Assembly (NCBI RefSeq): GCF_036898095.1 | Contig: NC_090739.1 | Location: 57,307,590 to 57,371,589, forward strand | Direction: 5' to 3' | Length of the DNA: 64,000 nt | Source: Palaemon carinicauda | Taxonomy: Eukaryota; Arthropoda; Malacostraca; Decapoda; Palaemonidae | Shown: in pieces, positions 46,071-58,808 of the stretch | Numbering within the stretch: position 1 is the stretch's first letter | Layout of the letters: each line of letters opens with the position of its first letter | Translations under genes and position numbers: made by a program | The notes under the pieces: generated by a model | What the model was told of the DNA's origin: nothing | The model's input: only the letters and a program-made list of their open reading frames with translations | The model's database searches: none

Positions 46071-47160
46071 GATTTAGAGTACCAAGCATGTAGGACATCC
46101 TGCACATCCCTCAATTGGGAGGACATCCCTCTTGACGACTGGAACACTACCTTCCTCTGTGACATCAATACAGATAGACTTAGACCATGGACACCTGATA
46201 ACATCTACTGACAGGTATTTCATTTCATTCATGGCCTTTCTCATCCCTTCTGCCGTTCTACTGCACAGCTACTGAAGACAGAGTTCATTTGGCATGGCAT
46301 TACTAAGGTTACTAAGAATTAGGTCCCCACCTGTATTTCATGCCAAACCTCAAAAGTATGACTCACAGATTCAGGAGTGGGCCCCACTCCTCAACCCCAG
46401 TGGTGGTTTTCCCACATTCACGTCGATGTTGTAGGTCCCCTACCCACATCACAAGGACATCGTTATATGTTTACCGTCATCGACCGCTCCACTTGGCCTG
46501 AAACCATTTCCATGGAAACTGCAAAGTCCGCCTCGTGTACATCTGCCTTACTCTCAGGATGGATAGTGATTTTTGGTATCTCTGAACATATTACTTTAGA
46601 CAGTGTTACTACTTTTACCTCTCAATTGTGGACATCATTAGCGAATCTCCTGGGAATCACCCTACATCAGCAAACCACATACAACCCTACTGCCAACGGA
46701 ATGGTTGAATGTTTTTACCGCACCCTCAAAGCAGCTGCATGGATTCCAACTGGTTTGCCCAGCTTCCTTGGGTCCTCCTGGGATTAAGGACCACTCCCAA
46801 AAACACCCTGAGTGTCTCAGCGGCTGAAATGGTATATGGCGACCCGCTGGGCGTCCCTGACAAATCTTTTCCATCTGCAGCCTCCTCCGACAATTTCCAG
46901 TGCCTATGTCAGGTTGTGGGAAAATTTACTACATACTGCTAGACTTCTAACCCTCCAGCTAAGTAACACATACCGACAGATCTGCATTCGGCAACTCATG
47001 TTTTCGTGCACAAGAACACTAGCATGTCACTGATAATGCCGCCTTACACGAGCCCTTTCCTTGTGATTCATCGTAAGCCAAAGGCTTTCTGCATCGTCAT
47101 TCGCGACAAAGAAAACTGGGTCTCCATTGATTGCCTAAAAATTTTATATCTCCTGCCAGA
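46071..47160 (+). pseudogene. Integrase of the deleted gypsy element
   Basis: The frame 46377-46787 has 'HIHVDVVGPLP' (Asp), 'ITLDSVTTF' (Asp) and 'ANGMVECFYR' (Glu), with 35 residues between the last two, so the DD35E spacing is kept. The zinc region upstream (46200-46370) is broken by stops. The C-terminal part continues in frame 46709-46942 ('LPWVLLGLRTTPK', 'AAEMVYGDPLG') and then in others up to 47160. Confidence 0.8.
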
Positions 47161-47224
47161 TGACTCGCCTCTCTAGAGCAGGCCGCTCTATATCACCTGT
47201 ATGTCATTTTTAAGGGGGGAACTA

Positions 47225-47469
47225 TGTACCGCACGTGTTTCATATATGCTCGTAAAGTGTAATGGTTTGGATTTCTTATCCTATCACTCACTCTTCCCTG
47301 CACTGTTAACAGAACTGGTTCAAACTTGTCTTTTCTTGAATTGATCTATCTGAATTTTGGTGATCTTCTTCCACTGGACCTGTTGAATAAAAAGCTCGCT
47401 GTCTGTGGAAATAAAAATCAGTTGCAATCACCTCGTCTCTTTGTTATTACCTATTTGGTGGCTCACACA
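47225..47469 (+). repeat. 3' LTR
   Basis: This is the partner of 44837-45077. It ends ...GGTGGCTCACACA; LINE D sequence follows. Confidence 0.82.
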
Positions 47470-49810
47470 GTCATAATTGGAAAAACAGTATGCTATAAGC
47501 CCAATGGCTCCAACAGGAAAAAATAGCCCAGTGATTAAATGCATTAAGGAAATAAATAAAGTATATACAAAGTAATGAATAAATAGTGTAAAGTATTTTA
47601 TGATCAGTGACATTGCTAAAATAGATATGTCATATATAAACTGTTCAACATGAAAGCATTTGTAGCGAGTTTGATTCTGTCAAGTTCCACCGACTCCTCT
47701 GCCAGATTAGGAAGATCATGCCACAATCTGATCAAAGCTGGAATAAATCTTCTAGTATATTGTGTAATATTAAACCTAATGATGGAAAAGGCAAAACTGT
47801 TAGAAATTACTGCATATCTTGTACAATGTACAAGGTGATAAAGTCCTGAAAACATCCGAATGCAAAGGATGGTCAGTATTATGCAAAATCCTATGCAACA
47901 TACATAGTGAGTTAACTATATTACGATGACTGAGATTAATATCTAGATTGTTACCAACAAATTAAGATGAGAGAGAATCAGTAACTGAAGACTGGACAGG
48001 AGAACAATACTCAAATCAAGGCAGAATGAAAGAATTGAGAAAAAAAATCAGAATAGATTGATCACCATAAACATTTTCTTAATAAGCCCTTTTTTGTACA
48101 ATTGAAGAAGAAAAAGACCAAATGTACTTCTCAAAGGTAAATTTGCAATCAATAATCACACCTAAAATTTATAGTTGTTTATAGTAAAAAAGAATACATT
48201 TTCATATCCCATAACTTGCACCATGGAGATTAAGCTGATGCAAAAAGAATAGCATCATCTGCATACGCAATGAATTTGTTTTTAGGTCAAACCACATATC
48301 AAACACTACCCTGAGGAACATCAGATATTACATTCATATACTCACTATGGTGCCCACGAACAACAGTTCTTTGCAATCTATTACTTTAAATTTCTATAAT
48401 AATGCTAAGAAATACCTTTTCCCAACTGTTTGAATTTGAAAAGATGGGTCTCATGAGTAAAACTGTCAAAGGCAGTACTAAAATCAAGGCCAATCATATG
48501 AACTTCATGACCACAATCAAGGGATTTCTGTACATAATTTTAATTTATAAGAAGGGCATCAGATACCCAAAGGCTTTTGTAATAGCCAAATTGTAAATTA
48601 AAAAACAGTTTATTATCTATTTAGATGTTTCGACACATGACCTTAAAAATCTCTAGATAATATGGGAGTTGTGGAAATGGACGGTAATCAGTAGGGCTTG
48701 ACCTACTGTAAACACATTTACCTAATGAAGTAACATTACCAATTCTTCAACCTCTTCTTGCTAACTTGCAGAAGAAATAGACAACTTAGGAGCTAAGAGA
48801 TCAGTGGGTCTACATCCCCATAAGCATCAAGATTTATCCAGTGTTTTATTATGTTCCTGGGATGTACCAGAAAGGGTTTCTTTTAATGTCAAATTGTATT
48901 CCTTTTCAGTTGTAGCAGAAACTCTCTGAGCAACAGCTCTTAGTTGTATATACATTTTCCAGGTCAAATCTCATCTGTTATCATTCCAAATATGGACATC
49001 TACAATCAACATTGAACCAAGATGCATCTTTCACTCAGTATTTTAACATAAGAGAAGGGATATGGGTATCAATTATGTTGAGCCGATTATCATTCAAGAG
49101 AACAACAGGCTTAACTCTTTTATACAATTTTGATCAATAAAAATGCAAAAGATTGCTCAAAATGCCATTCCAGTCTGCTTGAGATTTTATATATATATTA
49201 TGTGGACATGGCACATCAACGACAAGGTGTTCAGTCTTAATCGCTCTAAAAATTAAGACATGATCAGGCATCTAACTGGAGAACCAACCTTACTTGTTAT
49301 AAGGCCAGTGTATACTAGGTCCAAAGGTTGCCAGAACTGTGAGTAGTTACACTTAATATTTGCTCACAGCTTGATTCAGGGGAAAAGTCCAAAAAAGCTC
49401 TTAAGCCATGGTGATCAGCTTTAGAAACAAAATTTAATCACTCCCTTTACTGAACGTTAAAAACACCAACAAGCACAAAAGAAGCCTTTCTATCATCTTC
49501 TTGCATCTTAGCCATATTGGCAAGGAGGAAATTTTAAAATAGTCATTAAAGTTTGGATTCCAATAGATCGAACACAAATAAAAGCAGTACCCCTGCCTAA
49601 AACATTTATGACCTGAATCTTATTACATCCTCACTCATAGCATTACTTATGAGATGCATTGTACTCAGTCCTAAGAAACACCACCCTATGAATGGCATCG
49701 TGTTTCAAAATGATTGATTTCTTAAAACTTGAATGTGATCAGATGAGTGCTTCATTTAAGAAACCATAATTTTGTATATCCAGTATAGGCATTACTGCCT
49801 CAAGTGAGAC
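47470..49810 (-). mobile_element. LINE copy D (jockey-like), long but decayed
   Basis: The minus strand reads from about 49810: endonuclease-like frames ('ITMALRAFLDFSPESSCEQIL' region, 49330-49420), linker, RT start (near 48700-48790), RT core (48400-48560 matches copy C 42860-42960), and C-terminal part (47855-47616, 'FSIIRFNITQYTRRFIPALIRLWHDLPN'). The 3' UTR follows down to 47470. Its TAA tail is at 44722-44822 beyond the inserted LTR element. Stops are frequent. Confidence 0.72.
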
Positions 49811-50079
49811 AACGCTACCAGGGAAAACTCTCACCTCTTCTGGAGAGACTTACTAAATGATTCTCTGAGGATTCAGATTGTGTATATCTTTAAAACCAAA
49901 TTACTCGCAAATCTACCTAAAGATTCCGTGGGCATCAATGAAAGGCCCAAGATCTAGTGTATATCCTTGGCAAAAGGATGTTTCTTGTTGACGCTCATCA
50001 GTGCTTATGCCCCAACATTTGATACTGACGAAGTAACTAAAAATAATTTCTATTTTGCCCTTGATGCAGGGCTAAAAGC

Positions 50080-50310
50080 ATGAACAAAACAGACAAGGTA
50101 GTCCTACTGAGTGATTTCAATGCTTGTGTTGAGAAAAACAAAGCTACATATGGAGATGTCATAGGCTATCATGACACAGGCAAGGCGAATACTAATGACC
50201 TAAGTCCACTCACCCTATGTGCTCATCAGAATCTTGTTATGATAAAGACACTATTTCAGCTCATGAAAAAACATGGATGCATCCAAGTTTCAATTACTGG
50301 CACATGTTAG
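50080..50310 (+). pseudogene. AP-endonuclease fragment of LINE E
   Basis: The 76-residue frame contains SDFNA, the catalytic GDFN motif of LINE endonucleases (Gly changed to Ser). It runs to a stop just before the region that encodes the 'DYV..R....' strand. It is preceded and followed by the same domain in other frames. Confidence 0.75.
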
Positions 50311-50426
50311 ACTATGGAATAACCAGGTAACACCTCACTAATTATGTGGGGTGGAGTGCTGGACAGATCATTGACTAGTGAGATCAATATTCAAATTCTA
50401 AATTTGATATCAATATACAAGCAGTG

Positions 50427-50789
50427 TGTTTTTAAAGGCTTTAAAGGAGAGCAGGTTTTTTAAAGGCTTTAAAGGCCACCCATGAATGACAGAGGCAAGG
50501 AACAGTGACATTGCCTGATCAAGCAGGACAATGCCCTAGAGACTGGCCATATATACATATGATTAGCACCCAAGCCCCCTCTACTCCCAAGCTAGGAGTA
50601 AGGAAGACCAGGTAAGGGCTGCTCATAACTTAGCAGATAGACCTATAGGCTCTCCCAAACCCCCTATCCTTAGCTCCCAAGGATAGCAAGGTCTCAGTGA
50701 CCAAAGGAACTAATGAGTTTGAGCAGGACTAGAACCCTAGTGTGACGTTCACCAGTCAGGGACGTTACCACATCGGCCACCACAACCCA
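50427..50789 (-). mobile_element. tRNA-derived SINE
   Basis: On the minus strand the head (50789) is followed by an A-box-like TGGCCGATGTGG (within 50763-50779) and a B-box-like GGTTCTAGTCC (50726-50736). The spacing is about 30 bases, as in RNA polymerase III promoters of tRNA genes. A non-tRNA body follows. The 3' end has repeated 'gcctttaaa' units (50427-50476). It interrupts LINE E. No tRNA cloverleaf can be completed, so it is not a tRNA gene. Confidence 0.68.
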
Positions 50790-52030
50790 ATAAATTAAAC
50801 TGTGCTGCACTGAAAAAACAAGTGATAAAATAACTTTCATGTGCCCAAATTGCTGAGGACCTCTCTTCTTTACCTAACATTCCTGAGGAAAGCCTTAACA
50901 CTGAGTGGACAAAGCTTAGCAAACTGATATGGGTTGCTGGCGAAAGCTAAAACTGGCTTCACCAAGCACTTTCATGCAGACTTGGTTGATGAAAGCTATG
51001 ACACCATACAGCAATTACAAAAAGCACATGACTCTATCTTGCAAACCCCTAGTTATCTGCACTGGCCAAGAGATGAAGTGACCTGAGGTCAGATGCACAA
51101 TGTCGAATATATTCTCTACAGAACTGTTGAATGGTAGAAAGGGCTAAGGAAATTCGAGCCTGTCCTGACCAAAAAACATGCAAGGTTTTTATAATGTCAT
51201 CAAATAGTTTTATGGACCTAAGATAAACATAGTCAGCCCACTTGAGAATGAACTGAGATTCTAATCGACTCGGTTAAGCATTTCCATGCTTCACTGAAAC
51301 ATTGTAATGATGATGATGATTTGATTATTGATGCTCTACCTAACTTACCACTCATCCACGACCTCAACAAAAACCTGTGGTCACGATGGCATTCCTTGAG
51401 AAATTCTTAAGCTCAAGCTCCCCATTCTCAAAAAAGCAGCTGCACAAGATTATATGTTGCCTATAGAAGGAGAGCAAATAACATGATAAGGCCATCTATA
51501 TGAATAAAGGACAGAGAAGCAACTAAAATGGCAGTCAAAGTATTATCCTCCTTTCTTCAGTTGGTCCATTATTAGCTAGAAATATGCTCTTGCATTTAAC
51601 TAAACATATACATAAATCTGTTACCAGAGACCCAGTGTGGTTTTAGGGAGGAAAGGAGGATCATCAACATGATTTTTACGTTGAGGAAATTACAGAAAAA
51701 TTCTGAGAGCAAAATATAGACTTATACAAAATCTTTATTGACCATAACAAGCTCCTATGAAACATGTAAGAAGAATATAAAGTTCCTTGTAAATTTTTCA
51801 AAATACTTCAATTCTTTCGTTCTATTGTGTAAGCAAAATTTATTATCAGTAGATTGGAATTGTTATCCTTTTCTTTGGCAATGGAAGTAAATTAGCGTGA
51901 TGTTCTGTTCAGTGTCGTTTTCAATCTGTTTATCTCCTCATTAATTACTTTATTGGAGCAAAAACGGAAAGAGAATATCTAATGGATGTTAGCCTGTTCA
52001 GCATCAGACGGAAGCCCTTGCCAGCAACAG

Positions 52031-53403
52031 TATGGTCTGGACTCTGGAGAGTGAATGTTACCAGAAAGGAGCACGGTTCATACTATACACCTCACTTTCA
52101 ATGGGTCATCAGTGACACCAGAAAAAAAAGGGTCGCCCCAGCCTCAAATCCTTATTTGACATGACTAACATGTGGTAAGGTGTAAGTTCAAGATTGGCCT
52201 GGTGTGCTCTATCATTGTACATCAATGGCGGAAATGATCACATTACATTTAATTCCTATACGGGAGCTTTGAATGTCTCCATCGATAACAATTGATAGAT
52301 TAGATTAACTTTTGCTTCAATGTACAACTGTGGGGTTTTCCCTATGTTGCACATCGTCATCTACTGTAGCACTTAGCTATATGAACAAAAATGATAAGTC
52401 TAAATCCTTAATGCTAAGTAATATGTAATCATATACAAGTTTGACAATTTTGAGATGTTTTACTTTAAACTAAAAGCAAATTGATTGCCCTGTTAACAGT
52501 ATGATAATTATTGAGAGGTATGGAGAGCGCACTTACAAGGTTTATGATCGTTAATAGAGAAAGAGAGGCAGGTTAAAAGGTTATATAGAGAGAGAAATTC
52601 ATGATGGATATGATTCTGTATAAAGGCAAGAAATTTAATTGATAAGGTGTTGATAAAAACTGGTTGATGTAGTTTTTGAGCTTATATCCAGATTATATGA
52701 GAAAGATTAAACGATAAGATAGACAGAGAACGTCCTAATGAAGAGGATTTCGAGTAAGATTAAACTTTCGCTGATAACATGTCATAAAGACTGCTTGAGG
52801 AAGCCTATGAGCGGAAGCTGCATTGCGATAGAGCTCTTAACAACAGGATATAAATCATGCATGGAATGCCCAAGGCTGGACCAAAGTGATCACTCAAATG
52901 AGCACTTGATCGATTAAAGCCAGCACAGGAAGCAGCCCACGTGAATTAAAGAAGGCTCTTACCAAATGCATTGTACAGAATCAGTTTGGATCCAGGCTCT
53001 CACTTGCGTGAAGGCGTGATGAATAATCTCACAAAAACCAAGACCTTTGCACTTAAATAAAAAAAGAAAAGAAGAAAAAAAAAGAAAAAAAAAACAGCAG
53101 GTTCAAGAGGATTTCTGCTCTCCCTTTGTTGTTATATTTTTGTGTGAGAACAATGACTTGTTTAGCATATAATGATTATCAAAATCATTCGGGAATTTCA
53201 AGTGCTACTAGGAATTATGAAGATCGATCTCTCATCTTATTGTTGATTTTTCTTGTGTAAACCAGATCTTCCATATTTTGAAGTGAATAAATGGTAAAGA
53301 AAAAGAGTTGGGAAATAATTTATTTTGCTTTTATTGTTATTATCACTATCTGAAGAAGTAAAATGTAACATTTTCTTAGGTTTTCAACACCCAAAATTCA
53401 TGC

Positions 53404-53478
<75 letters not shown>

Positions 53479-56400
53479 AATAACAATGTTATCGTTGGGC
53501 TATGATAGAAACATAAATGAATTTAACATATTTTTGGAACAGTTCTGAATGAGATTCTGTTGCGTTAGAATAGTCTAGTTAAATTGCAATATTATAACCG
53601 ATACATAAATCCAATAAACTTTTTTTTTTCGAATGCTAATCATTAATAAAAAATGGGAGGATTTAGAAAATTTCTTTTTGAATGACGAACATCTAAGATA
53701 TCAAAATTTATCATGATTAATTTTTGGGAAATGAACAAAAGAAACTACATTCTAGAGAGCGGTAAAAAGATATGAAATCGCATACCTTTGGAGGTGAACT
53801 TTCAATCATTTGAACAGCGGCTTCAACAAATTATATGAATTAAGGATATGCTAAACTTTGGAAGCTTTGAATTAATCAGCAACTAGCGCCACTGAGGTGA
53901 AAACATTCGTTTTTAGTACAGTTTTATTTCTGACGATTCTTCTAGTCAAGTTCCATTTATTTTACAGGCAATGACAACCGTTCTCCCTTCCTCTTGTTAT
54001 GATTTTAGGCATAAGGAAATAAGAAAAGTTAATGAGACTCTTTCAAAAGGAAATCTAAGGAAAACTAAAAAGGTTTATGTTTAATGACCTATTTTCATAT
54101 ATACATTATTTTGAAGTTTTCTTTTCCACAAGCTGAGACGTAGATTGAATTGTTCTCTTGCATATAGTTGTATTTGTATTGACATAATATTAAATTTTTT
54201 CCACAAACTTAGATATATGGTGAGCTTTTCAAACAACTCAAGTTGTAAGAAAATAACGCCGGTTACTGAAGCTCAAATGTGCCTCTTCAAAATCATTGGC
54301 CGTCCTTCCTATTTGTGACCAATAAGATAAATTCATGATCTTGTAGAATTTTGCAGTTTTTGTTAGTTATTACTCAAAGCACTTCCTAACAAAACGGGTC
54401 ACAGTCGAAGAAGAGCAAAGATCAAGAAATCTGTTTTAAGAAAAGTCCTTGATTCAAAGAAATGTGAATTTGTCCCCAAAGAAAAGCCACCTACTGTATA
54501 TGCATTCGCAAAAATTCTTATATCATCATATTCTTGTTCTCACTTATTTCAGACATACAGGCTTCCCACTCAAAGTAATTATGTGCTATTTACCTTGTAA
54601 GTGGCAATCATCTCTTACTTTTTATAAGCATCGGTATAACTCCCATTTCCTTTAGAGCTATAGGGTAGCACATGCTTTATATGACTATGGGTGTAAGGCG
54701 AGTATCCAAATAAGAGGTTCTATTCCTGCTTATGATTTTGTCTATGGTCTAACGGCTTCACATACATGTTGGAACCAATGAAAAAGAAAATAACGAATTT
54801 AATGGGAGAAAACATTCAACCTATTTCTGGTGCAGCTCCATGAATGTGGAGAAAAAATGAGGATGAAAAATAATAATGTACAAACAACTGAATGTAAGCG
54901 CGTGTGTTTACGTAGGCTACTAATGTCATATATGTATGTACTTTGTCGTATCTAGAGCTGTCTTAATTAAGACATTTGTTTTATGGTCTGTCGGTTTTGC
55001 CTAAATATGCTTCAATCATATACGTATCCCTATCTTTTTCGTCTGAATTGTTAATTCAGTGCCTGCTATTTTCTTACATCAACTTTAGTTTACTTTTTTA
55101 AACCATTTTTTGCATGCTATACTACTATTCTTATGTGGCAAGCATCAAACTATTTGACCAGATGGCCGTGACTCCACCCCGTCATGAACAATACTCCGCC
55201 CCCACAGACAGTCTTTCGCTAGCTACATTTCCCCTTTTTAGCTATATCAAAATATGGTTGTCAGGTGTTCGTCAGTCACTGAGGTCATATCCTCGTGTAT
55301 GCTCTGCTAGTTCATTGGTTTAACGAAAGTCTTTTGACATCACACCTACTTGCGCGATACTGTTCAAATTCCTCAGTTTCGTCCAGATAACTAGTTAGCC
55401 ATAAGTTACCCTTAGATCGAAGAGTAAGAAGAATACAAAGTCAATAAGTAGCTGATACTCCTTACCCATCTCACGTAGGTTCCACTTATCAAAATCGCTT
55501 ATTATCTTTTTCCGTCAACAGTATTACGACATCATATGCTGTAGCCAGAACAAAAACTTTCTGAGATTAAACAATTGAAAATTTTTTAGTCGATCGAATC
55601 CACTAGTTTCCTTGCTCTAAACGTTGTTTTTGGGGTGAAAGGGCGGGGGGCGTGTCACAGAGGATCTAATACAATGATAGCAGTAAATCAAGGTGTTTTC
55701 AAATTAAACCTTTACAAAGAAATGGTTCATGTATTTCGTGCTACAGCTTCTATTTACTGGTAACACCGTCAGCGGTAAATATAGAAAACACTTGGTTATA
55801 TTGAGCGTCGTACAGAAAGATAGAGTAATCATTTTGTTTCACAAAACCTCTCCAAAAATAACTCTGATACGAGTCGAGGGTGTCTCTTCCCAAACAAGAG
55901 GCTTCTTGTTGATAAGGAAACTGAGGTCACTAGTTCATTTTGGTTACTCATGTTATTCCATTTGAAATATTTAAGGCGGTCAAGGAACGGAAAACAACCT
56001 TAGAAATTAGAGGTTGTAGTTTAAAATATAAAAGTGCACTTTTATAAAAAGCAATTCAGCCATGGACTGTCGGGGAAGTCCTGTAACTTTACTATCATAC
56101 TCTACCACTTGGAAACTGTGATGGAAAGCCATCTTGATGCTTTATATCTGTTGTTGTCATTTAATTGCTATAATAGGCGGGCTCAAGAGCCAAGTTTTTG
56201 GTGAGAAACACTACCTTTATTTATAACCTCATTTCCCCATCCATAGATGCCACTTTATTGATAGATCATTATCATTTTATTCTTTTTTAACCTTACTCCT
56301 TTAGCAAACAAGCATGGAAGTAATACAAAAAAAATGTGTGTGCAAATTTGCACACACTCACAAAACAAATGCGTCCTGTGCATGTTACTTGCCTGGCTTA

Positions 56401-56889
56401 TGGGGTTACGTACTATGTCTGATCGAGCTTTTAGTGGCCCCTGGCACTATAGACATATGTAAAAAGAATTCCCTTCAAATATAAGTATTAAACAAACTAA
56501 TGATCTTCACTTTCCCTTTTTTGTCTAACTTTTGCAATAGAATATGTTTTACATTTTTTTAATCAGTACAGGGAAATCTTTACCGTAACAAATTTAAAGC
56601 AGAAATATATAAATTTATATTGCAATTACAATTTACATTTACCAGGTAACACTTACAAACACAAACTATTGTACTAGCTTACTAAAACACCTTAAGTTTA
56701 AGATTAAATAGTGTCAAGCCCATGAACAAGAGATCAAACTTACAAATTAGAAGTTACTGATTTCATAAAGGACCTTTCATTTATAAGTAAATACTCCAAA
56801 ACACCCAACCATGACATTACCACTACAAGTTGATAGTTACTAACTTACTAAAGAGTCATACATTTACAAGGAAACACTGAAAAAAAGAC
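52031..56889. other. Unannotated region of about 4.9 kb
   Basis: No coding, LTR pair or known repeat is recognised. It holds an A-rich run (53058-53092) and (CT)n (53407-53475). Frames such as 55114-55323 (69 residues) lack motifs. The GC-richer patch at 55150-55330 stands out slightly, but has no partner in the window. If a host gene is present here, only intron or UTR is visible. Confidence 0.5.
53407..53475 (+). repeat. (CT)n microsatellite
   Basis: About 34 CT units. Confidence 0.95.
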
Positions 56890-57925
56890 ATACACATAAC
56901 ATTAAGAGGATACTTCCACCAACATAGTGTTCTGCCCTACGGCACGTCCTTTCATGGATTAGTCGCCTTCCAGAATTCTCTATTCATGACCATCTCTTTT
57001 AGTTCTTGATACCTTCTCCCTTCCTTCAGGTCATCTAGCATTGACTTCCTTTTCCTTCCTCTGGGTCTTTGTCCTTCAAATTTACCTTCTATCATGTCCT
57101 TTAGTAAGCCATCTCCTCTTAAAATGCGTCGTGTCCAGTTTTTCTGCCTTCTCTTTATTCTTGTAATTAGGGTTCTCTCTTCTTCAACTGTTCTTTTTAC
57201 TTCTTCATTTGCCTTGTTGTCTATCTACATGATTCCCAATGCTTCCATATGTTTCTTTGCGTTGTTTTTGTAGTCCATGTTTCAGACCCGTACAATGTTA
57301 CACTTAATATGAAACTTTTTACAAATCTTTTCTTCAGTTCCATTCTCAGTTTTTCCGTTAATGTTTGTCCCTCCCCCAACAGCTACCTTACTTTGGGCAA
57401 TTCTGCTCTTAATCGCTTCACTGCAGTTCCCTTTTTATGTTACAATACTTCCCAAGTAGGCTGTTTGAAATGACTGACTTCCTCCACAGCCTCACTTCCA
57501 ATCTGCATGTTTATTGAAGGTCTTTGTCTTCTTGTGATTCTCATTATCTTGGTCTAAGATGAATTTATTTCCATTCCATACTTCTTTGCTGCCCTGCTTA
57601 TCTTATTTATCATATCCGTAAACCCCCTCTTGTGCCTTGTCATCAACTAACCTTAGAGTTTTCATTATTTCTCCTCCTACCAAAATGCCATCTTCTAGAT
57701 CCTCCTCTGAATGTTTCATCATTGCTTATGCATAGATGAACAGAATTGGTGATGGGGAACCTCCCTATCTGACTCCTCTCCCAACAGTTCCAGGTAACGA
57801 ATTTTCACCTGTAATATGTAGGCTACTGTTACTGTTTGATTTTTACATAAATTCTTTATTAACCTTCTATCTCTCCAATCATTGGATATGGGTTTCTTAA
57901 TAATTTCCATTAGTAATATCCACTG

Positions 57926-58808
57926 AACTGGGACTACATCAGGGGTCTGCATTGAGCCCTTACCTATTTGATCTAGTCATGGATGTAGTAACACAGGGTA
58001 TTAGAGATCAGTCTCCTTGGTGTATACTTTTTGCTGATGATGTTATACTGTGAAGCACTAGGCGAGAGGTAGTAGAAGAGAAATGGAAAATAGGGGATTA
58101 AAGATCAGCAGGAAAAAGACAGAGTATTTGAGATTGAAAAATGGCGAGAATGGGGAAGTTAGTTTACAAGGAGAGAGATTGAAAAGAGTTGAAAATTTTA
58201 GGTATTAGGATCAACAGTTGCAGAGGATGGTTACCTGGGGGCAGAAATAAACCACAGAATACAAGCAGGATGGAAGAATTGGAAAAAAGTACGTGGAGTG
58301 CTATACGACAGGAAAATAGGGGTTAAGTTGAAAGGTAAAGTACACAGGACAGTTGTGAGACCGGTAATGATGTATGGAGCGGAGTGGTGGGCAATAAAGA
58401 AGACAGAAGAGTAGAAGATGGATGTGGCAGAGATGAGAATGTTGAGATGTATGTGTGGGGTGACAAGAAGAGATAAGATACGGTATGAGGTAATTAGGGG
58501 TACCACAGGAGTTAGAAAACTATCAGATAAGATCCAAGAAAGTAGACTGAGGTGGTATGGTCATGTCATGAGAAGAGATAAACAGTATATTGGGAGGAGA
58601 GTGATGGAAATGGAGGTACAGGGAACGAGAAGGAGAGGGAGACCAAAGCGAAGGTGGATGGACCGTATCAAGGATGACCTTCAATCAAAGGGATTAACCG
58701 GTGATGAGGTGTGGGACAGAGGTAGATGGAGAAAGTTGACCAGAAACATCGACCCCACATAGAAGTGAGAAAAGATGTAGACAAAGAAGAAGAAGAAGAA
58801 GAAGAAAC
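57926..58808 (+). mobile_element. LINE copy G, 5'-truncated, with (AAG)n tail
   Basis: This plus-strand insertion in LINE F begins inside RT ('GSALSPYLFDLVMDVV', 'LFADDVIL' in shifted frames). It continues through the thumb region and ends with a tail of AAG units (58783-58805). Both flanks start with an ATTTCC..ATTA-like string (57903 and 58809), a probable diverged target duplication. Confidence 0.76.
58418..58762 (+). pseudogene. LINE G C-terminal domain
   Basis: The 114-residue frame with 'MRMLRCMCGVTRRDKIR', 'LRWYGHVMRRD' and 'RGRPKRRWMDRIKDDL' matches the C-terminal domain style of the LINE at 35175-36341. Coding upstream of the Met continues across a TAG at 58411. The stop is 20 bases before the AAG tail. 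Confidence 0.8.

Larger units (their letters stand above)
44837..47469 (+). mobile_element. Ty3/gypsy LTR element, deleted and decayed
   Basis: LTRs of about 241 and 245 bases (44837-45077 and 47225-47469) flank 2.1 kb of broken pol. Gag and the front of RT are absent. A polypurine tract (AAGGGGGGAA) is at 47212-47221, and a primer-site-like TTGGTGACC follows the 5' LTR. It lies in the 3' end of LINE D. Alignment of both flanks to the LINE end implies a 4-base target duplication that has since mutated. LTR starts are uncertain by a few bases. Confidence 0.82.
49815..52030 (+). mobile_element. LINE copy E (plus strand), degenerate, with a SINE inside
   Basis: Endonuclease: 'LISAYAPTFDTDE' in one frame, then 50080-50310 with 'VVLLSDFNACVEKNKATYGDVIGYHD' in parts and 'NLVMIKTLFQL'. 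After the SINE (50427-50789) come linker and RT fragments: 'LPNIPEESLNTEWTKL', 'PETQCGFREERR.INMIF' near 51620-51690, and a region near 51980 resembling the strand before the YADD box. All are in short, shifted frames. Confidence 0.7.

Noticed and set aside
50427..50789. tRNA gene on the minus strand
   Set aside because: A and B boxes are present, but acceptor and anticodon arms cannot be paired; it fits a SINE head.
55107..55330. GC-richer patch as an LTR or promoter
   Set aside because: No second copy in the window, no TG...CA ends and no target duplication.
52031..56889. Host gene with exons in this long quiet stretch
   Set aside because: I found no frame with domain motifs and no chain of splice-bounded frames; an intron cannot be excluded but is not supported.
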